From: Hanleya hanleyi
Taxonomy: Eukaryota; Mollusca; Polyplacophora; Lepidopleurida; Hanleyidae
DNA length: 64,000 bases
NCBI GenBank assembly: GCA_036873755.1
Contig: JAVTVY010037142.1
Location: 107,917 to 171,916 of the forward strand
Direction: 5' to 3'
Made by a program: the position numbers and the translations under genes
Shown: positions 12,565 through 24,364 of the stretch, in pieces
Layout: each line of letters starts with the position of its first letter
Position numbering within the stretch: position 1 is the stretch's first letter
The notes under the pieces: generated by a model
Told to the model about the DNA's origin: nothing
What the model saw: only the letters and a program-made list of their open reading frames with translations
Databases searched by the model: none

Positions 12565-15500
12565 AAAATGACATATCGAAATTGCTCTGTTGGAGTTGGA
12601 GTAGGGAATATTTATCTACTGGTTGCACCTGTCTCCAATTCAGTTCAGATTTCACGTTCTGTGGTTATTTCACATGTCAGTAGCCCCATCTCGTTCACTA
12701 TATCTTAGTCGTTTTCAGGGTTAGAGTGTGTAATGGAAAGGCCGTGTACGATCTGATCCACCTTATATCAGCGTTACGCCAAGCTAAAAATCTTTCGGTA
12801 AAATAATTTAGTACAGATACATGATATTACAAGTCGTAATATGTGATATGAAGTTGCCACACCCATTTTAGGAGGAAGATATATTGTAACCATACTGTCA
12901 GCATGATCCAGTTGACCATATCATGGCTGGTTCGTTTATTTGTGGCGGTTTTTATTTGATGGTTCTCCTCTGACTCGACAACGCTATGCAACCAAGCGCA
13001 TTTACACTACGTTTCTCATATCTCGTAACAGTTTTCGCCCACTGACAGAGTGGCATTACGTTTCGAACATGACACTACTTCCGTTTGACCGTGGGCTAGG
13101 GGTCGCACGATCATCGTTCTATATCAGATCTTCATGGGGTTCATATGAACAGTCACAATCAGGGCGTGCCAAGATACATTATACTGCAGGGAACGACTTG
13201 AAAATTTAATTTGATTTAAAGAAAAGGAGTCCGTGATAGGAACATCTCGATGTCTTATACGGGCTGTTGACCCATTCTCTCTTACACAAAAGCAACATGT
13301 TCTTACAATTGTATTATATAGCTGTTTGTAATGGGATGCTAATGATGCCATGTTAATTAGGTATATCGATTATGGACGCGGAACTTATTTATAGACGACA
13401 TCTCTAGCTACTGAAGGTCGAATGCGATGTTTGTATTTTGACCACGCTACATATGGTTTGCCACATAATATAATTATTACAGTGTATATGATCGAGCAGA
13501 CATCGTTCTTTCTTCCCTATACTGTGTGTTATTTCGTGTCGCATTGCCGTTCTAATTCGACATGTGTTCTGCATTGTTGCGGTGAAGCTAATTTGGATGG
13601 TCAGAAAATATATATTTGATCTAGTTCTCTTCATTCGCTGTTGCATCGGAAGAAACTTCATCCGATGAACAATATGGATTGAATGCGTTATCACTTGGCC
13701 TTACTGGTTTGGCCATGTTGAATGAAAATGAGTGGTGCTGGCTGGCCATACCCGAGAGATATACGTCGACTTTGGCAAGTCTTTTTCTTCGACATTCTGA
13801 CCTTTTGCGACCAACATTTCAGTGAGCTTTTAATGGTCGTGTCAAACGCATGCTCTTTGGAGATTGTACTTGAGATTGTTCTCCTAACGAGTTGACTAGC
13901 ACGAGAAGACCTCAAGTTGACAAGATACATTCAGGCACAGTTCTTCCTTTTCCTGTTTATTTCCGCCGTCTTCAGTTTATATCATTCACGTGTTCCATGG
14001 GGAGCCAGATTTCCATATATCAGAAGCGTCCAAAGTCGCCACCGCTGCTCGCTGCAAAAGGTTTTGGTATAGCCTTTTTCTGTATGAAATCGCCCATTGG
14101 ATCTATGTTAATAAGGATAGTGCATGTGCTCGCGAAATCCAATCGCTTTCTAGAAGAATGTCGACACCCTGACGTTAATTCATTATTTAAGAAAAATCGC
14201 CCTAAAATTTATCAACTTTCCCACACTAACCGTGCGTAAAATAACGATTTATAGCACGCCTATGAAAACATTATTTCTATTCTATTGCACTACTCAAATT
14301 AGTTATCAACAAAGATTACCATGAAAGATTGGAAAAATATGGTAAACGTTCACAACCTTTATTCTCTTTGTTGAAATGTACCTTCCGCATCAGTTGGCAG
14401 CGTACCAATATCAATGGACGAGTTTATGTGGTCTCCCAGAAGGGGGAGCAGTCTTCCTGCCACCTGAGACTGTGAAACATACATGCATACAAGCCTATTT
14501 GTGTGTCATTCTTAATCATGTTTTACGATGGAACTAACAGTTAAACTTGAGATAGAAATTTACATCTTTATTAATAATATAGAACGAATTTAATACCTTT
14601 AATTATTCGTATTCTTCATTTCGTTTGCCTGACGGCCCCTGGTTCAGTTCGTTTGTTAGCAAGATCTCTTAATTTTTCATCGTCAGCGGAGGAAAATCTA
14701 CCTTTGTTCAGCTGATCACACTCGTGTTGTGTCTGCATTTAAAACAGCAAGAAGAGATTCATCATCTGAGTCGCTCATAAACTCTTCGATCTCCGCTTCT
14801 CTGGATCATTCGTATCTGAAAGCACGTCTTCTTTCTCTTATTGATCTGTTTCTTATTGTGTAACACTCGTACATGTATGCCCCAATTGGTTTGTAAATAT
14901 CTGCGAGTATACATTTTCTGCCTTTAACATAAACTAAAGTTCCTTCTTGCAGGGTATCCTTTCTATTTGTTTATTGTATTGTATAGGCAGACGAGAATTT
15001 GTCCTGCCATTTATCCCCCGCCCTGTGAAATGGATTCTCCCGTTTGAACATCTGTGCGTGTCAAGATCACAGGTGTAGATTTCACACGTCACAAAGTTTT
15101 TAACCGTACTAAATCGTCCAATAATTGTACGGTTATCAGTGCGTAATAGGTGTAAGTGTTATAGAATTGTGATTTGTTTACCGAATGTTGATTGTCAAAG
15201 CAACGTTTTTGAGAGATACGATCGGATAAAGATAACGTTATTTAACGTTGATATTCAAAACAATACAGCGTTAGTCCACGAATGATCAGTATAATCGACG
15301 AGACATTAAAATTACACATTAAAACACATACATCATGGTATCCATCATGTTCACCCGCTCATTCAGTAATCCAATCACTCATGCACTCAAGACTCAATTA
15401 TACTGTATTATTAAAAATATTCAATTATTCTAAGAGTCATATGTTAATAAATGTATTAGTTGACACTTAACAAGTTATTATATAATTTTAATATATTATA

Positions 15501-16575
15501 TTAATATTATTCAAAATAAATAACATTAGAAGTAGACCATACCTGACATTCATGGCTTGGTTTAGCAATTACAACAACCATGAAAAAGGGAGGGAATCTG
15601 ACATTCGCTGGCAGTCATTTGATGCATTCCAATCCATTACTCCTTTGTATGCGAAAGAATTTAGTCTTTATTTGGTAGATTTTACTGAAAGTAAACGTAA
15701 TATATTGACGACTGGAGTAAATAAATATGGAGTTTCGCGTCTCGTAAACAAATCAGAGATACATACCGGTGTGGAGGCCAAGAATGTCCAGTGACTACGA
15801 GTACCTTTTAACCCACCTAGGACATTTTTTCCACACTGGAGATAAGTGCCCGTCCTTAGTTACAATAGAAAAGGATATGATAAGGGACACTAATGCCCAG
15901 GAAACGCTTAGCCATCGCACCGGTAAAGGATATATATTAATCAGAGATTTGTACACCTCTTTTACGAGACATGTTTCTTACAACTTATTCATTGAGGAAA
16001 CATTTGCAATATTTAGCAGATACGAGTAGTATGATTTCTAGTCATCAAACACAGTTTTCAAGGCGCTCTGTGTTAGTTTCTCAATTTTATTCATTTGTGT
16101 TTCGAAATTCTCTAATCATATCAGAGGCGAGTTATTTAGATGAGAGCGAACAAAACATCGAAAACCTGTAAACTTTGTATTGAAATTCAGAAGAGGTGAT
16201 ATTCTTCGCAATGCGTTTATTTGACGCCCAGAATTGTGGCAGACTTCGGCGGCTTGCTTCTTAATTCCAAGATTTTTTATCAATAAACAGCCTTGTAGTT
16301 TAACCTCATCTTCAGATAAGATACTGTTAGGGTCTTTTTTTTTTAGGTATGCATAAGGTGAAACTTATCCGGGTTTGCCTTCATTTGGTTGCTAACAAGC
16401 CCCTCAATTGCTGTCCCGCTCTCGTCTTTTAAAATTTGATTTACTACATTTATTTAAGCAATAGGTGTATTGTCATCAGCAAACTTCGCCAGGATAGATG
16501 TCGGTTTGTTGTATAAATTTTAATGTATTTACATGTTTTTAATGCATTAGTTTACTGAGTTATTAACTTTTGTTT
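12565..16575. other. Long stretch without recognisable genes
   Basis: I find no domain-bearing frame. 13085-13195 and 13350-13425 are further scraps resembling the Penelope-like 3' UTR ('GGGCTAGGGGTCGCACGATC', 'ATCGATTATGGACGCGGAAC'). 13740-13870 belongs to a separate dispersed family. 13892-14239 (115 codons) and 15552-16029 (two overlapping frames) are unrecognised. 15470-15530 is extremely AT-rich. Confidence 0.45.
13740..13870. repeat. Dispersed repeat, copy 1 of 3
   Basis: It contains 'GTGTCAAACGCATGCTC' and 'GGAGATTGTACTTGAGATTG', matched near 43570-43615. A 'CGACCAACATTTCAGTGA' block is similar to one near 23845-23865. The three copies share the order of these blocks but are strongly diverged, so the boundaries are only approximate. 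Confidence 0.45.
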
Positions 16576-16577
16576 GA

Positions 16578-16645
16578 TCGTCGCTATATAGCTGAAATAT
16601 TGCTGAACGCGACATTAAACCTTAATTCTCTCTCTCTTTCCTTGA
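16578..16645 (-). mobile_element. SINE-like edge, gastropod type
   Basis: 'CGTCGCTATATAGCTGAAATA' is followed by 'TTGCTGAACGCGACATTAAA' and a CT-rich end. This is the reverse complement of the common gastropod repeat edge: a GAGT-rich end, then TTTAA(T/C)GTCGC, then AGCTATAT. The rest of the element is missing. Confidence 0.6.
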
Positions 16646-17054
16646 ACTCCGTAGCACTGGATTTCAAGAGGAGCGCTGAGCAGTGAAGTGATACAGCTCA
16701 TGGCAAAAAGTGAACGCATCTCTTAATGATACATGCTCACCTGTATATCTACTTCGCTGATTAGAAATGACTGCATTTTTTTCGCTGTTTCCATGTACAA
16801 TATCTGGACAATATATTAAGATAGATATGCCCAGTCAGACGTGCCGCCATTGTCTACTGGCTCACTACTGGCTCACTACTGCCGACGGCAAATTAAGTTT
16901 CATATTATACGAATTATGTAATTATGAAGATGTATGTTGACAGAACACATCAAATACGAAGAAGACCACTATTTTGCGATTATAGGAGACAGCCAATACG
17001 GAATGTTGGATATGAAGTAAGCGATATTATACAGTCCCAATTCCGTTTTTCTAT

Positions 17055-17210
17055 CCATTTTTTGTGGCTTTTGCTTTCCGTTCCGGTTTCGTTCTGGTCA
17101 TTTATCGTTCAACGTTCGTCGTCCTCCTTTCCGTTCCTTTCACCGTTCTTCGTTCTGTTTGCTTTCATCGTCCAACGGTAATCGTTCATCGGTCTTCGTT
17201 CATCGTTTCT
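17055..17210. other. Pyrimidine-rich TTCGT/TTCCGT low-complexity tract
   Basis: Repeated short TTCCGTT, CGTTC and TTCGTTC words give a strand-biased tract. A 126-codon frame (17064-17444) crosses it, but its composition is that of the tract itself. Confidence 0.6.
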
Positions 17211-17291
17211 GCTCTGAAACGGAAAGGAACACAAAACAAAAATGGACAGAAGAACGAAATGGGCTTGAATAAGGATGATGAGAACACACAG
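17211..17291. repeat. Module A, copy 1
   Basis: This matches 23109-23208: 'GCTCTGAAAC', 'GGAAAGGAAC', 'AACAAAAATGG' and 'AATAAGGATGATGAGAACAC' are shared. It ends with AACACACAG directly against module B. Confidence 0.85.
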
Positions 17292-17362
17292 TTCTCCTGT
17301 ACCCTTACGCAAGAACACATTCAACAACACATATATTTGGAATTGTCATGCGGTGCTAGCCG
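17292..17362. repeat. Module B, copy 1
   Basis: A 71-bp block running from TTCTCCTGTACCCTTACGC to GCGGTGCTAGCCG. It is repeated with few changes at 19224-19294. Sequence diverges immediately after it in both copies. Confidence 0.9.
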
Positions 17363-17654
17363 TGTTTATTCGTTATTTCTGTTCACAAATCTCATTACCG
17401 TTTTACATCATTCCTTTCATAACATCAACCATGTTCAATCATAATAAAACAATTCAGTGTACATCATCGTAAATATTAACAGGGCCTTTTACTCAAATCT
17501 ATGTAAAATACCGCTTTCATGCGGTTATCACAGATCACATTACTCTATACCTCTTTCATTCCACGACACCAACCATGTTCAATCACATTCTCAATGGAAA
17601 CAATCCAAGGCCCAATTTTAATACCAAACAGGCTATTTTGCCAACCAAGTATTC

Positions 17655-17817
17655 TAACGGCTCTTCAGCTCATCAGGTATTCTAATGGCTCTTCAGCTCA
17701 TCAGGTATTCTAATGGCTCTTCAGCTCACCAAGTATTCTAATGACTTCAGCTCACCAAGTATTCTAATGGCTCTTCAGCTCACCAAGTATTCTAATGGCT
17801 CTTCAGCTCACCATTCA
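17655..17817. repeat. 28-bp minisatellite
   Basis: About six units of 'GGCTCTTCAGCTCATCAGG' plus 'TATTCTAAT', one of them shortened by two bases. Single diverged units recur downstream at about 17968, 18332, 18560 and 18690, where they head larger repeat units. Confidence 0.9.
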
Positions 17818-17819
17818 GA

Positions 17820-18895
17820 TCACTCAGTATTTTAATGGCTCTTCAGCGCATCTAGCTATGCATATTAAAAATTGTATAATTCAATATTGTAGTAAAGTCA
17901 TATTACTAGAATTAGTACATCCACGTATCCTATTGACGGACATATTTACAACCGCTTTGTACACCGAGTATTCTAAGGGCTCTTCAGCCTCAAAAAGCAT
18001 AATATATACGATCGCTATATGTTCATCCAAGATGAAAAGTTCTTCGAATAACATTACAAGAGCTGTTTGCTCACAAGTCGATTTGTTCAAATGCATTAGA
18101 CAAAATCTGTATAATACCGCTTTCAAAAAGGCACAAATGCAGGTAAAATGACAAAAGCATATGGCCTCATTGATATGGACAAGTCAATACATCTAGCATA
18201 TTCTAATGACCAGCCAACTATGCATATTCAATATTGCATAAGTCAATATTATATTAAAATCGTATTACTAGCATTAGTATATTACCGTATCCTATTGGCA
18301 AACGAAAACATACAACCTCTTTATGAGTCATCAAGTATTCTAAGGCTCTTCAGCCTCAAAAGCATAATATCACATACGATGGGTATAAGCGCATTCAAAA
18401 TGAAAAGTGCATCGAACAGTACAAATACTGTTTTCAGTTCACTCCGGTGGTTTTTTACCAAACAAAACCTGTATAACAACATTTCCAAAATAGGGAAAAT
18501 GCAGGAAAAAGATGACAAACCGTCATGTACATATCAGATGTAGACAAATACATATACCAAGTATTTTAATGGCTCTACAGCCCATCCAAATATGCATATT
18601 CAATATTGCATAATTCAATATTTTATCAAACTCTATAGCTTAGCTATATGCGCATATCTTTTGATGGATATGTACAACTGCAAAATGGGCCATCAAGTAA
18701 TCTAAGGCCCTTCAGGCTCAAAGAAATAATATCATATACGATCGGTATAATCTCATTCAAAATAAAAAGTGCTACGAACAGTGATACAAGTACTATTCAT
18801 TCACAGTCGTTTTACTTAAACGCACCAAACAAAGCATGTATAACACCACCTCCAAAATGAGCGTAAATGCAAGCAAGATGACATAAGCATATGTA
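17820..18895. repeat. ~365-bp tandem repeat, three diverged units
   Basis: Units begin near 17825, 18190 and 18560. Each has a 'TATGCATATTCAATATTGCA'-like block (17855, 18217, 18590). Each also has a block like 'CTCAAAAGCATAATATCACA', then a 'CAAAATGAAAAGTGC'-like block, and ends near 'GATGACATAAGCATATGTAC'. Frames of 118 and 131 codons within them are not conserved between units. Confidence 0.8.
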
Positions 18896-19005
18896 CATTT
18901 TTATTTGAATACATATGCCATGGTATTGACCTAAGAAATAAAGATTTCTAGATCAACCATATCAGATACAGTCAAATGAATACATTCATTTCCCGCCTTT
19001 CGTCT

Positions 19006-19223
19006 TAACACTGTCGCGTGTTAATGCTTAGCAAACCGCTGACGAGATGGCCTGACCATACAACTGACCTCTATTTAAACCAGAAACCCCCGCCAATGTT
19101 ATAACAGCTCACAGGACGCCCATGCACCTGTTATAACATTTCACACCTCCACGTGTGATTCTTGCTCCCCCAGGAGAAAGTAATTTCGTGCTATTTCCTC
19201 CTGTCAAGCGCAAGAAATTATAT
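19006..19223. repeat. Module R, copy 1: 218-bp hairpin-rich repeat
   Basis: Nearly identical to 22766-22983. It contains the perfect inverted pair AATGTTATAACAG (19095-19107) and its complement (19128-19140), separated by 20 nt. CAGGAG/CTCCTG and AACAC/GTGTT pairs also occur. No coding capacity is seen. The high identity suggests a recent duplication or a young mobile unit. It ends in AAGAAATTATAT, directly against module B. Confidence 0.92.
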
Positions 19224-19294
19224 TTCTCCTGTACCCTTACGCAATAACACATTCAACAACGCATATATTTGGAATTGTCATGCGGTGCTAGCCG
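19224..19294. repeat. Module B, copy 2
   Basis: This is the same 71-bp block as 17292-17362, here preceded by module R instead of module A. Confidence 0.9.
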
Positions 19295-19299
19295 AGACT

Positions 19300-20030
19300 C
19301 AAAGAAAGAGTTTAAATGCAAGTAAGTGATAGGGACATGTTCAACCTATTCTCAATAAAATCTTTTATATATCCGCCTTCAGCGTTTCCTCTTTCCAACT
19401 AACGTGAAAATCGTTCAGTGAAAATATATGTTTGCTCGGATATGGCAAAGATTTTAACAAATCTCCTAAAAATATTCTCTGACATTTCAGATATCTCAGT
19501 CATATTTAATTATCTCTCAGTGTTATAAACGGGACACAGATCCGATCCCGTTCGTCCTGTTATCATGCACGCGCCATCTTAGTGAGTGCCTGTTTTCGAT
19601 TTTTGATAAGCACAGTCATATAACCATCAAAAAGCACAAGGACTGAGCGCTTAATATACAGAAATTAACTGAACCCAAAATAAATCAGCATTAGCGAGTA
19701 AACACATAGAAAAAAGTCTCTGATCCACTTATGTTCGTTTCACTGTTTACTTAGCTTTTTCTACGTGATAAGTGTAGTCAACAAGCTCTTATTAGCCTCA
19801 ATTATGTTCTAATTCGTTGCATGCAAACGAACAAATTGTTTATTATTTCCACAAAAACTATCATTTTTCCCAACTATTTATTCATAACTAGAGTAGCCGG
19901 AGCCTTGAAGTTCGACCTCACGCAATACAAACCCGTACACCATGGATGTTGGGAAATGCATTGAAATCCGAAAATTTAAAACCCTATGGAGTAACCTTCA
20001 TCGATCCCGGACGCCGCCCAGGCAAAAACA
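19300..20030. other. Stretch without recognisable features
   Basis: No gene, tandem repeat or known element is seen. Confidence 0.4.
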
Positions 20031-20063
20031 GAGATAAAATAGCATGTAAAAGCTCTGAAAACC

Positions 20064-20282
20064 TGTGTCCGTAGCAGTGCGCCAAGCATCTCCAGCCAAG
20101 GTGACGAACTCCACCCCTCCGTGCATACAATCTACATGCATAATGCAATTTTTTTTACATAAATCATCCGTGATAACCACCGTGACGATGCAATCCAGGC
20201 CAGCGTCTTCCAATGCGCTATGCCAATGTGACGGGACAGAGACAACCCCTGCTTCAAATACATTCATCAACATATCTGTAAC
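20064..20282 (-). CDS. Possible internal exon of an unknown protein, copy 1
   Basis: On the minus strand, a pyrimidine-leaning tract ending TTTTCGTTACAG (a plausible 3' splice site) precedes an open stretch of about 72 codons that starts near residues MLMNVFEAGVVSVPSHWHSA. A GT follows ACACAG near 20064 and could be the donor. The reading frame extends to 19998, but the exon-like part is what is duplicated at 20650-20820. The protein fragment has several cysteines and resembles nothing I can name. It could be one exon of a host gene or part of an element. Splice signals are inferred from sequence only. Confidence 0.3.
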
Positions 20283-20305
20283 GAAAACATAAACATTATA
20301 GTCCT

Positions 20306-20475
20306 CATTTTTCTATCATGGTATCAACTGAACTTCCAAATGAACATTCTGCTGTAAGCATAATTCAAAATGCTACATGCTAGGCATTTTTAGTCAAACG
20401 TCATACTTTTGCATATATTAAGCTTTCCATATTCTGGTCGTCTGTAAACCATTTTAATTCTTTTGAGCTCTTAAA
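20306..20475. repeat. Duplicated flank, paired with 21243-21405
   Basis: Both copies share 'AACTTCCAAATGAACATTCT'-type, 'TAGGCATTTTTAG' and 'TCCATATTCTGGTCGTCTGT' blocks in the same order. A following 'ATATTGGCCATGTTTC' block (~20600) matches 'ATATCTTGGCCATTTTTC' (~21420). With the exon-like copies, this indicates a tandem segmental duplication with a ~0.6-0.9-kb offset. Confidence 0.75.
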
Positions 20476-20649
20476 ATATTTATAAACTATGAAAAACAAT
20501 TATATGAACTGCCGTCAATTTTCTCCGTGTCGAGCTCTTTATATAACATTTCAATATCGGATCACTGGCCAATCACCAGTACCCTCTGTGGATGTCAATA
20601 TATTGGCCATGTTTCGATGGCAAAAAACGAACTATAAATATTTTCTCCT

Positions 20650-20822
20650 CTCTTCCGTGCATACAATCTACATGCATATTGTACATTTTTTACATAAATC
20701 AACCGTGACAACCACTGTGGCGATGCATTCCAGGCCAGCGTCATCCAATGCGCTATGCCAATGTGACGGGACAAAGACCGCACCTGCTTCAAATACATTC
20801 ATCAACATATCTGTAACGAAAA
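20650..20822 (-). pseudogene. Possible internal exon, duplicated and broken copy 2
   Basis: This closely matches 20094-20290, including the upstream acceptor-like TTTTCGTTACAG and the same first residues (MLMNVFEAG). A short deletion after the 'LCKK' codons shifts the frame into a stop near 20670. The duplicated segment also includes the flank 'GAAAACATAAACATTATAG'. Confidence 0.5.
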
Positions 20823-21045
20823 CATAAACATTATAGTCCTCTGTAAAATCACATCAAGATACAGATCGGTCTCTCCGAACAAACCATTCCTACGTTCTTT
20901 ATTTTGGAGAAGTTATCTTGAATATATTATTTGTGGAATAACATACATAGGGCGGAATAGTGAACATCATCGGGCAGAATACCACTTTGGAATAACTTAG
21001 TTCCCTTTGCCATGCAGTGAGACATTTGTTTCAAAACTCGCGAAG

Positions 21046-21243
21046 CTATATGCCTACAATGCAATTATTTTCACTTGCCCGTTCTGTTGTAAACGGTTCA
21101 ACATACTCACACCCAGCATTCCAGTAACGTGAATTGAATCGACCGAATTTCTTACTGTTACGAATGGCAAATCGGCCTATACTGTTCACATGTTCAACCA
21201 ACATGAATTCCCCAGTCACCACTCTAATAATCAGCTTATTCAT
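21046..21243 (-). pseudogene. DIRS-like retrotransposon scrap (RNase H/linker region)
   Basis: The 65-residue frame contains 'GRFNSRYWNAGCEYVEPFT' followed by 'ENN'. I recall the pattern F-N-S-R-(F/Y)-W-x-x-G ... V-x-x-F-T ... E-N-N-W as typical of the region after the RNase H domain in DIRS-type (tyrosine recombinase) elements. Only this fragment is visible; no reverse transcriptase or recombinase is nearby. The call rests on one remembered motif. Confidence 0.4.
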
Positions 21244-21404
21244 TTTTCTAGCGTGGTATCAGTTGAACTTCCAAATGAACGTTCTGTTGTTAGCATAATT
21301 CAAAATCGACATAGCTAGGCATTTTTAGACAAATTTCATACTTCCTTTGTATATTATGCTTTCCATATTCTGGTCGTCTGTAAACCATTATCAATTCTTT
21401 TGAC

Positions 21405-22760
21405 CTCCTGTGGTTGCCAATATCTTGGCCATTTTTCAATAGCATAGAACAAAATATAAATGTCTTCCCGAATTTCACATGTTTCACAGTAGCGCTGATG
21501 CAGCTCAATTCATTTCCATGTGTCATGGCATCAACTTCCATTTTAGTTATCTTAAAACAACAATACTCCGTAGGAATTAGTCTCATATATAAAATTCTCC
21601 ATTATTCCTTGACCAACAATTAGTATGCTTTCCCTTCCAAGATTTATAGTAATCAATAGAGACAATGGACTGGTAGCGCAACTGTCATGATTTCTAATCA
21701 ATATGATACATTTCAAATAGCATGAGGTGAAATCTGTTGGGATTGGCCTTAAACATCCTATCAGATACACAATATAATTGTTTCTGAAAAGGTAAAATGC
21801 ATTGTCTACAACACCTGAAGTGGACCTGAAATTTTGACTCCTGACGATCAAATACATTACACAATGCAGCGATCATGTAACAAGATAGAAAATTCTCATC
21901 CGCTCATCTGTCAAACCTCCCTTCATCATACACTCAAGGGTTGGCGCTGATCTCGCCTTCCAAAACAAGTTCTGGGAAACACCGGCTACACGTACCTTCA
22001 TTAAATATTGTAGCATTGCATTCACGTACTGCCTAAATGCTTCGTGGAATCTGTAACGAGAGTAAATGAGATATTATCATAGAGAAAAATATCATATCCA
22101 TAGCTATCATACTGAAAAAGGGGTATATATCCCACCATATCAGGTTGCATCGTGCAACAAGCTGCTGCTCGATCTTGTATATCAGCTCTCTCATCCGCTG
22201 TGTCCGCCCTGGCAATCTTCCGGTCTTCATCGGACTTGGTAGCAAGCTCAGTGACCACATAATATTCCGAGATTCCCAACAATCTGAGATGAATCGGAAA
22301 TAATCAGTTGTTTACGATCACGTAGCCTCTGTGTCCCTCTGTCGATAAATCAGTTGCAAAATCAACTTCACCGTACTGTAGATCCTGTACTGATCACGTT
22401 AATATGGCTCAAACCGCCTTCATTTCACCGTAAAGTTATGCTGTACTTTTACATGGGAACTCCTTTCCATGGGAACTCTTTTCGTGTTAAACGAGCAATG
22501 TTTGATTATCTGATCCAGCAAATCAGTTCGATCTCTCTGGAAGAGTCAAATTTTGCATCAAGTATCGTCCAATTTTTTCCACCCCCCTACGGACTGCCTG
22601 TCCATGTCAACTATGCCGGAAAGAACGCACAACGCTGTTGGATTAAGCGGCCATATACTCCGGTAAGGATCGAAATCTGCAAATGGTTGTTGAAGACGTA
22701 TAGACAAACTTGGCGAATCTGATGGAGTATAGTGACACAAGGCTATATGGATGAAACACG
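21405..22760. other. Unassigned stretch with weak reading frames
   Basis: Minus-strand frames at 21290-21586, 21552-21857 and 22022-22282, and a plus frame at 22354-22722 (122 codons), have no domains I recognise. 22140-22270 is locally GC-richer and could contain an exon, but I see no convincing splice pair. Confidence 0.35.
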
Positions 22761-22765
22761 GTGTC

Positions 22766-22983
22766 TAACACTGTCGCGTGTTAATGCTTAGCAAACCGCT
22801 GACGAGATGGCCTGACCATACAACTGACCTCTATTTAAACCAGAAACCCCCGCCAATGTTATAACAGCTCACAGGACGCCCATGCACCTGTTATAACATT
22901 TCACACCTCCACGTGTGATTCTTGCTCCCCCAGGAGAAAGTAATTTCGTGCTATTTCCTCCTGTCAAGCGCAAGAAATTATAT
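22766..22983. repeat. Module R, copy 2
   Basis: This has the same 218-bp length as copy 1, with the inverted pair at 22855-22867 and 22888-22900. Here R is followed by module C (starting GACATATGACCC) instead of module B. Confidence 0.92.
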
Positions 22984-23310
22984 GACATATGACCCAACTG
23001 TGTTATCACCGTCTCAAGACAATCCGATCAGAACTTTCCTGACTGTAAGGAATTTCAGGTATTTCTTTATGTTGAAGAGGTTTTTTTCATCAAGATTACT
23101 ATATTCCTGCTCTGAAACGTTTCAAATGAACGCAAACGGAAAGGAACGCAAAACAAAAATGGGCAGAAGAACGCATTGGGTTTGAATAAGGATGATGAGA
23201 ACACAAAGGACATATGACCAACTGTGTTATCACCGTCACAAAACAATCCGATCAAAACTTTCTGGACTGCAGGGAATTTCAGGTATTTCTTTATGTTGGG
23301 GATTTTTTTT
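22984..23310. repeat. Module C twice, with module A between
   Basis: C copy 1 starts at 22984 and C copy 2 at 23209, a 225-bp offset. Shared blocks are 'GTGTTATCACCGTC' and 'GGAATTTCAGGTATTTCTTT'. Module A copy 2 fills 23109-23208 and abuts the second C. Confidence 0.88.
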
Positions 23311-24310
23311 TTATATTAAAATTACTATGTTCCTCTTTTTAGATTTATCATGCACATAGCCGTAAACTTTGTAACACTTCGAATTTCACTTCTTCAATTC
23401 AAATGAAGGAATCAGTACAGCTATTAGGAAAGTTCTGGTCATCCAATTGCAACTCTTTTGTATGACGTTTCGTATCGTATGCGACATATGCCTAGTAGAA
23501 GACATTCGTTATTCGTTCAATGATCGTTCTTCGCATTGCGTCTCATTTTAACGAACGTTTAGTGTGATTGATGCAACATTTGCGAGATTGTATTGAACTG
23601 ATGGAAGATTATTTGGAATGATAGAGGAATTAACGGATCTAAATTGCTGTTGATTGGACATCGAGAGTAGGAGAATGGGATATAGAAATGGGACTGGTTG
23701 TATAACTGTAGTACTTGACGTCGATTGGTTCATGCATGTGTTCTTCGCCAGGTTCGGACACGCCGCTAATACCAGGATAGGTATATAGACGCCTACCAGA
23801 AAGTCAAGGGCAATCGTATTACCTTCCGCGACACATCAATCCATTCCGACCAACACTTCACTGAATCGATAATGGCCTTGTCATAAGCTTGCTGTTTGAG
23901 AATTGTGCTGAAGGCTGTTTATTGGGTCAGAGACCAAGTAGGCCTTGCCTTTAGGGACAATTCTTCTCAGTCAAGCTCGTTTCCTTTCTCATTGCATACA
24001 AATCACGTTATTGTACCGCGATCGGGATTTTCTCAAGACCATTACCGGCCAAAATGTCCACAATTCCACACTATAAAATACTTTTTGCCAGATTAAAAAG
24101 AAAACGTTCTTTTGGTTAGCCTATTCTGTGGTGTAACCATGCTTTGTATATATGCCCTGGCTATACCCTCTGCAACTAATAGGTCAGGTATCTGGAAGAT
24201 GTGTATCGTGCGGGTTGAATCTGTCTGGCCTTCACGCCCCACTCTCTTGCCTACGATTCGCAGCTGTTCCAAAGCCGCGAACAGTGCTATTAGTCCATGG
24301 GCCAGAGTCG
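23310..24310. other. Stretch without a supportable gene
   Basis: 23765-23890 is a diverged member of the dispersed family at 13740-13870. Frames at 24093-24342 overlap on opposite strands and are not recognised. Confidence 0.4.
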
Positions 24311-24364
24311 AAACTGGTACCACCCGAGGTGGCAAATTCTAGTAATGTTTTTTGAAGAGGAATA

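Noticed and set aside
17064..17444. 126-codon plus frame
   Set aside because: Runs through a pyrimidine-rich low-complexity tract and modules A and B; the other copies of these modules do not keep it.
22354..22722. 122-codon plus frame
   Set aside because: No recognisable motif. It lies next to duplicated non-coding modules, and evidence is too thin to call a gene.
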